Source: Lonicera japonica (lineage: Eukaryota; Streptophyta; Magnoliopsida; Dipsacales; Caprifoliaceae). From it: a stretch of 64,000 nt of DNA. Positions 58,255-64,000 of the stretch are shown here, piece by piece. A program made the position numbers and the translations under genes. The first letter of the stretch is position 1. Each line of letters begins with the position of its first letter. The stretch spans positions 2,852,001 through 2,916,000 of the forward strand of contig CM038468.1 of assembly GCA_021464415.1 (NCBI GenBank), in the 5' to 3' direction. The notes beneath the pieces are model-generated. The model saw only the letters and a program-made list of their open reading frames with translations. It did no database searches and was not told the DNA's origin.

Positions 58255-58662
58255 TCCTTCCCCCCAAGGGAATCGACGTTCTCGTCGACACACCGTAAGC
58301 GTCCTAGATAGGCCTCAGCCTCAGGACATCTACCCTACGACACACCGTAAGCGTCCTAGACAGGCCTCAGCCCCAGGACATCTACCCTCATGGCTTTGTT
58401 TCTGGGAGCTCACGACCAGCTTCCCAGGGGGTCACCCATCTTGAGATTTCTCTGGTCCAAGGCTTTGTTTCTGGGAGCTCACGACCAGCTTCCCAGGGGG
58501 TCACCCATCCTGAGATTTCTCTGGTCCAAGCACGGTTTACTTCGGAGTTCTCATGGAATCCGAAGGGAGTACTCATCACTCAGGGCGTCACATCCTTCCC
58601 TCCAAGAGAATCGACGTCCTCGTCGACACACCGTACTCTGTGGAGTCCGCTCTGATACCATT
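58255..58662 (-). mobile_element. Cassandra-type interior with duplicated partial LTRs
   Basis: Contains two overlapping partial LTR pieces and a direct repeat of ggctttgtttctgggagctc about 70 bp apart (58392 and 58461), then a complete interior with the primer site before 58663. Confidence 0.8.
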
Positions 58663-59044
58663 TGTAACGACCCGGTCCCACCTCAGTACAATATTGTCCG
58701 CTCTGGGTAGCGTCCTAGATAGGCCTCAGCCCCAGGACATCTACCCTCATGGCTTTGTTTCTGGGAGCTCACGACTAACTTTCCAGGGGTCACCCATCCT
58801 GAGATTTCTCTGGTCCAAGCACGCTTAACTTCAGAGTTCTCATGGGATCCGAAGCCAGTGAACTTCCCAAAAGGCCTCGTACTTAATTAGCGACCATATC
58901 TTACTTATATGGGTCTCCAAGGATCCCCCAACTTCCGGTATGGGATGCCCCCTTTGAGCTACCATTCCTCCACACAAGGGAGTACTCATCGCTCGAGCTA
59001 CCATTCCTCCACACAAGGGAGTACTCATCACTCAGGGCGTCACA
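58663..59044 (-). mobile_element. Cassandra-type LTR 3
   Basis: Complete copy with small changes (ttccaggggtcaccc has lost two bases). The 5S-like part is about 58780-58850. Confidence 0.88.
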
Positions 59045-60666
59045 TGTTATACTTAAAAAAGACAAGAAAATCCTATATATAACCATAGGGATTCAATTGA
59101 AATACATGAAAGGACAAGAAAAATGACACTTCTAGTCCGACCTGTTTGACTAGACCGCGGTCTAATGATATCCACGGATAGTGGGCTATAATTAAAGGAA
59201 GGTTTTCTATTCAGCGGTTGAAGCCATGTTCACATTAAGGTCATTTATGGTTTACATGGTTGACGCAAAAACACGTCCAAATATTCTGCTTCACTTTTGT
59301 TTACATACATGGGAAACGTGACAAGGTAAAATACACCTCACTGAGTTTTTGACGAGTTTGTGACAAATGCATATATTTTTGAACTACGGCAACTCAAGTA
59401 GGATTAAATCCTATAATAGATCTATAAGAAAGAGTTTAATAAAAAGATTAATGTACCAATGTAAATACAAGTAAAAATAGACTAATAAACAACAAAATTA
59501 CATATACAACTGCTGGGTGATGGAGTAGAGGAAAAATCCAAAAGAGCCAGAGATAATTAACGTACCAATTTTAAAAACATAAGCCACATTAGAGGCTAAA
59601 CCATCAATAGAAGTTGCCTCATAGGAACTGTAAGTTGGTGAGGCATTCCACTATGGGCATAGTCAGTTTATAATCCACTCCAAGTAACCTTTTGCAAATT
59701 GCATAAAACACAGCTTCTTTAATGGCTAAAGCTTCAAAAACTAAACAGTTTATAATCCAAAAAAACTAAAAGTTAAATGATTAAAAAAAATCTAAATTAC
59801 CTATTCCAAATATGCTTCAATGAGAATCAAAAATCAAACACAATACATACTTTATAGTAGCGTACTGCAAAGGAAATACATTCATCAAAAAAAAAAAGAA
59901 GTTGTAAAAAGATTAGCTTCTCCGATAATTGCCTCAAACATGTACATCATTGTGAACCTGAGAGCAAATGTTTGCGTGTTGGAATCCATTTGTCATGCCT
60001 TCAAATATATATATATGGAGAAAATGGAGGATATATTTCATCAGTTCAAGCTTGAGCACATTCATTATAAACAGGATAAAGCAATAGTTCTTTTAATGGA
60101 CAAAGAATCTCATAATAGGAAAAATATAGTTTTATTTAACCATTGCTTATGTTGAAACCAGTGTTTTATTAAATCGGATGTAGGACAACTTTATTAGCAT
60201 ACTACATTATGTGCCCCCTTATGAAAAGTGTTGTATCTTAGTAGCTTTGGCATGATAGTTTAGATGCAAAAATGAGGTGGAAATATGAGTAAAACGTAAA
60301 GGAAAGAACTAACAAATAAGAACACACTAACCATTATTTACCCCCTAAATCTACACTCTTGCCGTATTTATAGCTATTGTCGTACAAATCCAATCTTGTA
60401 TCTAGTCCAAAAACTTGAAATATGCGTATCACATAGAGAACTTTTTTCCCTAATATGCCAAATCTCCCTGAGCTTCAGAGCAATAATGGACCAATGAATC
60501 CCCAAAAGCCAAAATCCAATAACAAAACAAAACAAAACAAAAAAGGCATAGTAATAACTTGAACATAACCTGTTAATTAAGGAACTGTGTGGTTATAGGG
60601 TTTAAAACTACGTTACAGTTACAATAACTTGTCTATTTACAGTTTGAGAAAATATTTAGTTCTAAA
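59045..60666. repeat. Duplicated non-coding block B, copy 1, and unassigned flank
   Basis: 59210-59660 matches 63070-63570: gccatgttcacattaaggtc, tttgtgacaaatgcatatat. A minus-strand exon-like stretch lies near 59560-59630. The frame 59820-60155 (111 codons, plus strand) has no recognised domain and I do not call it a gene. Confidence 0.55.
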
Positions 60667-60744
60667 CCAATTAAGCAACTAGCATTAATTAATTAATGTA
60701 ATCTTTTTATTACATTAGTTAATTAATGCTAGTTGCTTAATTGG
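60667..60744. repeat. Near-perfect 36-bp inverted repeat (hairpin)
   Basis: Arms 60667-60702 and 60709-60744 pair at 35 of 36 positions around a 6-base loop. The core is ccaattaagcaactagcatt. It could be a small MITE or a stem-loop RNA; the sequence alone does not decide. Confidence 0.8.
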
Positions 60745-63460
60745 CTTCTAACAATTTCAAAAAGTTCACAACAAAACATTGTATTTACAATTCCTTTAAC
60801 GTTTAAAGTACATACATAGTGATTTCTAACATGACAAATAATTTTGATATAATTTAATCTTTTAGCTAGCTCAAGCCTAACTACTCAAGATGACTACTGA
60901 CTAATGAAATTATTGTCACTCCTTGAGGAAAACATGAGTATATATATAGAGAAGAAACTGAATACAAATATGAAAGTGCAAGAAAAATGACACCACTAGT
61001 TGAAATCATCCATGATCTAATAACAATGCAACCATATCTACATATGATAAATACTTGACCACTGGATAGGCACCATTCACGTGTAGATAGGCGGGCATGC
61101 TTGGCACTGCATGAGAATTGGCGAATGGGAGAGCTGACAAGGACATGAGGCTATTGGACCATTATATGCACGAGAGTGTGCATGGTGATGCAGAGACAGG
61201 GGCATGGCATGCACACCTTGATGAGAAGACGGGGGCAGAGACAATGGGGGTGCTGGTGTGCGCATCATGTTGCAAAGACAGGTGCATGGGCTCTAAGCTT
61301 GGCCTCAGGGCCTTTGGACCAAGCTATACGCACAGGCGTGTGCACTGTGAAGTTAAAGGGGTACGCAGAGTCATAAGCACCGAAAAGGCTGAAGTGTGCG
61401 TGGAGGAGCTGAATGGGGCTTTAGGGTCCTTGGACTGTGCCGGACATGGGTGTGTGCAAAGAGTGGTTGTAGCGTGCATTGGCATGGGGAATGGAGATAG
61501 ACACCCTGTGACACAAATGTAGGGCTATAAATCACGGAAAAAATCATATGACACTAAGAAATCTGACAAACGATAGCAACTTGAAACCAGCAGTAGCAAT
61601 ATTTACCGCAAAGAACGCTTAATCACCAAAGCACCAAAATGGGGGAAATCCATTAGCAAAGAACTCTGTTATCAACAACATCATCTACTGGAGGAGCAGT
61701 CAGCAGTAGCAAATCTAGCACCACAATTAAAGCCAAATCTTACTAAAACTTAAATGGTGTAAGAACATATGTAGCAATAATCTACACAAATACTAAATAT
61801 ATATAAAAGATTGGTAAAATATTATACGTAGTCCACTTTCACATACAGTTTTCTTTTTCTCTATCATTTATTTTCTCTATACTCATTTTCCCTTAGCTTT
61901 TTTCTTAAAATTCTAATAAATTCATAAGATTTTCCCAAAAATATATATAACTAGCAGTCATATATAGGATGGATTATAGTTAGCAAAAGGTTTTTTTTCT
62001 CAAGGATTGAAAGCATATGTTCACATTACTTCAGTTGGTATATGTGGTACGGTTCAGACGAAAACATTTTCACAAATTCTGCTTCACTTTTATACAAGTT
62101 TTAACCCACGAATTGTGAGATAGTAGAATAGGTGCTCAGTGAGTTTTCGGTGAGTTCGTGATAAAAGTGTCTTTCAACTATTCATAAGTCAAATTCATGT
62201 AGGATGATGAAATCCTATAGGAAAAATGGGAAGGAACATAAACTTGAAAAAAAATGTACAAGAAATCATGCAAGGGTTGGGTGGTATGAAAGAGGGAAAA
62301 AAATGAAAGGAAGCCAATTAACAAAGTAAAGTAAGAGTAATAAATTTCTTTCTTTTAGAATATACACATCGCTGCACGATAACGTAAGAGTAATAATATC
62401 ACATCCTAAAAATAATCGTGTTCTCGTTAAGGTTTAGAAACTGTTCGAAGAAATGTTTGCTATTTGTTAGGCTAATCTACACAAGAAATTAAAATCACAA
62501 GTGCATGTATCAAACTTGAGAAAAATTTACAATTGAGTTGCAATCAGCGCAACTAGATCTAAAAGTATGCCCACAAGGGAAACATATTTTCTATTGATTT
62601 TTCCTTTCTTTCTGACTTTGTTTCATAGGAATTTGAAATAAATGAAATACAATATAATCCCATATATAACCATAGGGAGCCAGGGATTCAATTGAAATAC
62701 ATGGAAAGGTAAGAAAAATGACGCAACTAGTTGAACCGCTATATGATGATATCCACTATTAGTGGTATACTCGATATTATCATTAACAAATCAACAAACA
62801 GAAACTAGCTTAAACTAAATTAACATCTTCAATTTAGCAGCAAACAACAACAATACCTATTAGGATCCTAATTAAAGATTTATCACAAGAAAGGCATACC
62901 ACTTAAGAAGCAACAACAGCAACAGCAACATCACAGAATTGTGACATTGATAGCGACAACCGTTGCAGTAGCAAAGCTAGCACAAGAATTGAACCAATAC
63001 ATATATAAGTTAATAAAATATATATTCTTTTTAAAGAGAAAATTATAGCTGTGGGTTTTACTTAAAGATAGTTGTTTTTGTTCAAGGGTTAAAGCCATGT
63101 TGACATTAAGGTCATTTATGGTTTAGATGGTTGACGCGAAAACACTTTCAAATATTCTGCCTCACTTTTGTATAAATAACACATAATTATAGGTTAATTG
63201 TAAAAAGGTAAAATAAACCTCAGTAAGTTTTCGACGAGTTTGTGACAAATGCATATATTTTTTAACTACTACAATTAACGTAGGATTAAATCCTTCAATA
63301 AAACAATGATGAAAAAGAAACAGTAAATACCATTGGATCCATGAGAAAGGATGTAATAAAAATATTAATATACCAATATAAATACAAGTAAAAATAGACC
63401 GATAAAAAAAATATATATACACAAGAGCTGGATGATACAAAGGAGAAAAAACCTGAAAGA
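60745..63460. repeat. Duplicated non-coding block, copy 2
   Basis: 61060-62960 is the partner of 54940-57150, and 63060-63300 the partner of 59210-59410. GC-richer repeats at 61080-61480 correspond to those at 54930-55480. The frames in that patch differ between copies, which argues against a gene. Confidence 0.65.
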
Positions 63461-63680
63461 GCCAGAGACAATTAACGTAACGATTTTAAAAACATAAGCC
63501 GCATTAGAGGCTGAACCATCACCAGAAGTTCCTTGAAGGGATATGGTCAATCTTATATATGCCACTCCAAGCCAGAGACAATTAACGTACCGATTTTAAA
63601 AACATAAGCTGCATTAGAGGCTGAACCATCACCAGAAGTTCCTTGAAGGGATATGGTCAATCTTATATATACCACTCCGA
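63461..63680 (-). repeat. 110-bp tandem duplication with an exon-like frame
   Basis: 63461-63570 and 63571-63680 are near identical, both starting gccagagacaattaacgta. On the minus strand each encodes GTSGDGSASNAAYVFKI. The second copy ends at a splice-donor-like GGTACG; in the first the GT is TT. A related stretch (DGLASNVAYVFKIG) is near 59570-59630. Family unknown. Confidence 0.7.
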
Positions 63681-64000
63681 GCTGCTTCCTTCGGTGCATA
63701 TTCCTTTCCAAAGAGAAGATTGCATTGTTTCCACTATGGGCATGGTCAATTTAGAATCCACTCGTGATAAAATAAGTAACTTCCAGTAATGCTTGTTAAT
63801 TACTTAAAACACAGCTTCTTTAATGGTAAAGCTTTAAAAACAAATTAGTTTAAAATCCTCTAATGTTAGTGCTTGTTAGGTTTGAGTTTTTGTTCGTTCC
63901 TTGAATCCAAAATAGTAATTTCACGTGGAAAAGTTTGAGTTTCGTCAACTTATAATTCAACCTGTTAATATGAACTATAAGAGACTTCCAATGTAAGTTT
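63681..64000. other. Non-coding end of window
   Basis: No recognised gene. Partly similar to 59640-59760 (ccactatgggcatggtcaat, acacagcttctttaatgg). Confidence 0.5.

Larger units (their letters stand above)
57203..59044 (-). mobile_element. Multimeric Cassandra-type TRIM retrotransposon
   Basis: Three full LTRs of about 382 bp (57203-57584, 57872-58254, 58663-59044), with short interiors and partial LTR pieces between them. On the minus strand each LTR runs TGTGACGCCC...GTTACA, holds a 5S rRNA-like segment and is followed by TGGTATCAGAGCGG, the initiator tRNA-Met primer site. 5S sequence in the LTR with no coding capacity is the mark of Cassandra elements. Near-identical flanks GGTTA (57198-57202) and TGTTA (59045-59049) may be its target duplication with one change. 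The extra LTR copies suggest unequal recombination. Confidence 0.88.

Noticed and set aside
57762..58828. Overlapping plus- and minus-strand frames of 60-106 codons
   Set aside because: They lie wholly in Cassandra-type LTR and interior repeats, which are non-coding.
59820..60155. 111-codon plus-strand frame
   Set aside because: AT-rich composition, no domain, no conserved partner in the duplicated block.

Overview
The window is AT-rich plant nuclear DNA, probably from a eudicot. The lineage cannot be fixed from sequence alone. The evidence is LTR retrotransposons with plant-type primer-binding sites, Athila-type gag-protease coding remnants, a Cassandra-type 5S-bearing TRIM, a Tourist-like MITE, plant LOB-domain reading frames, and exons of a WAT1/UMAMIT (nodulin MtN21-like) transporter pseudogene. 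No intact conventional host gene was found. The only long intact reading frames with a recognisable domain are two LOB-domain ORFs, and these lie inside retrotransposons.

Layout. 1-7030: two rearranged copies of an LTR family, called here the LBD-LTR family (LTRs TGATGG...CCATCA, primer site of the type TGGCGCCGTCTGTGGGAA). One copy carries a broken LOB-domain ORF next to a 100-base assembly gap and is itself interrupted by a solo LTR (4480-5768) with a striking palindrome array. 7030-19800: a diverged, roughly 3-kb tandem duplication, minus-strand, holding pieces of a WAT1-related transporter pseudogene. It is interrupted by a solo LTR (7131-7883) and by a composite LBD-LTR family insertion (14381 to about 18412) containing a hairpin-forming minisatellite. 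19800-24616: non-coding DNA with MITE-like inverted repeats.

24617-49447: a nest of retrotransposons in which most of the boundaries can be read. The outermost is a minus-strand Athila-like gag-protease element with 1.4-kb LTRs and target duplication ACAAG. Inserted into its ORF (target duplication CTCAA) is a plus-strand Athila-like gag-protease element, 27989-45222. Its 5' LTR holds a minus-strand LBD-LTR element (28552-37219) and a Tourist-like MITE (37441-37915). That LBD-LTR element in turn holds a young plus-strand LBD-LTR element (28959-33745, target duplication CTAGT). Both LBD-LTR elements carry a full-length LOB-domain ORF antisense to the element.

49453-64000: non-coding, partly tandemly duplicated DNA (blocks near 51.2, 55.0-57.1, 59.1 and 61.1-63.9 kb), with a copia-like solo LTR (53029-54332, target duplication ATAGC) and a multimeric Cassandra-type TRIM (57203-59044).

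The most interesting system is the LBD-LTR family. It is a non-autonomous retrotransposon family with no visible gag or pol that has taken up a LOB-domain transcription-factor-like gene in antisense and amplified it. The LOB domain looks conserved between copies while the C-terminal half has diverged. The nested insertion places two copies head to head, forming a large inverted repeat.
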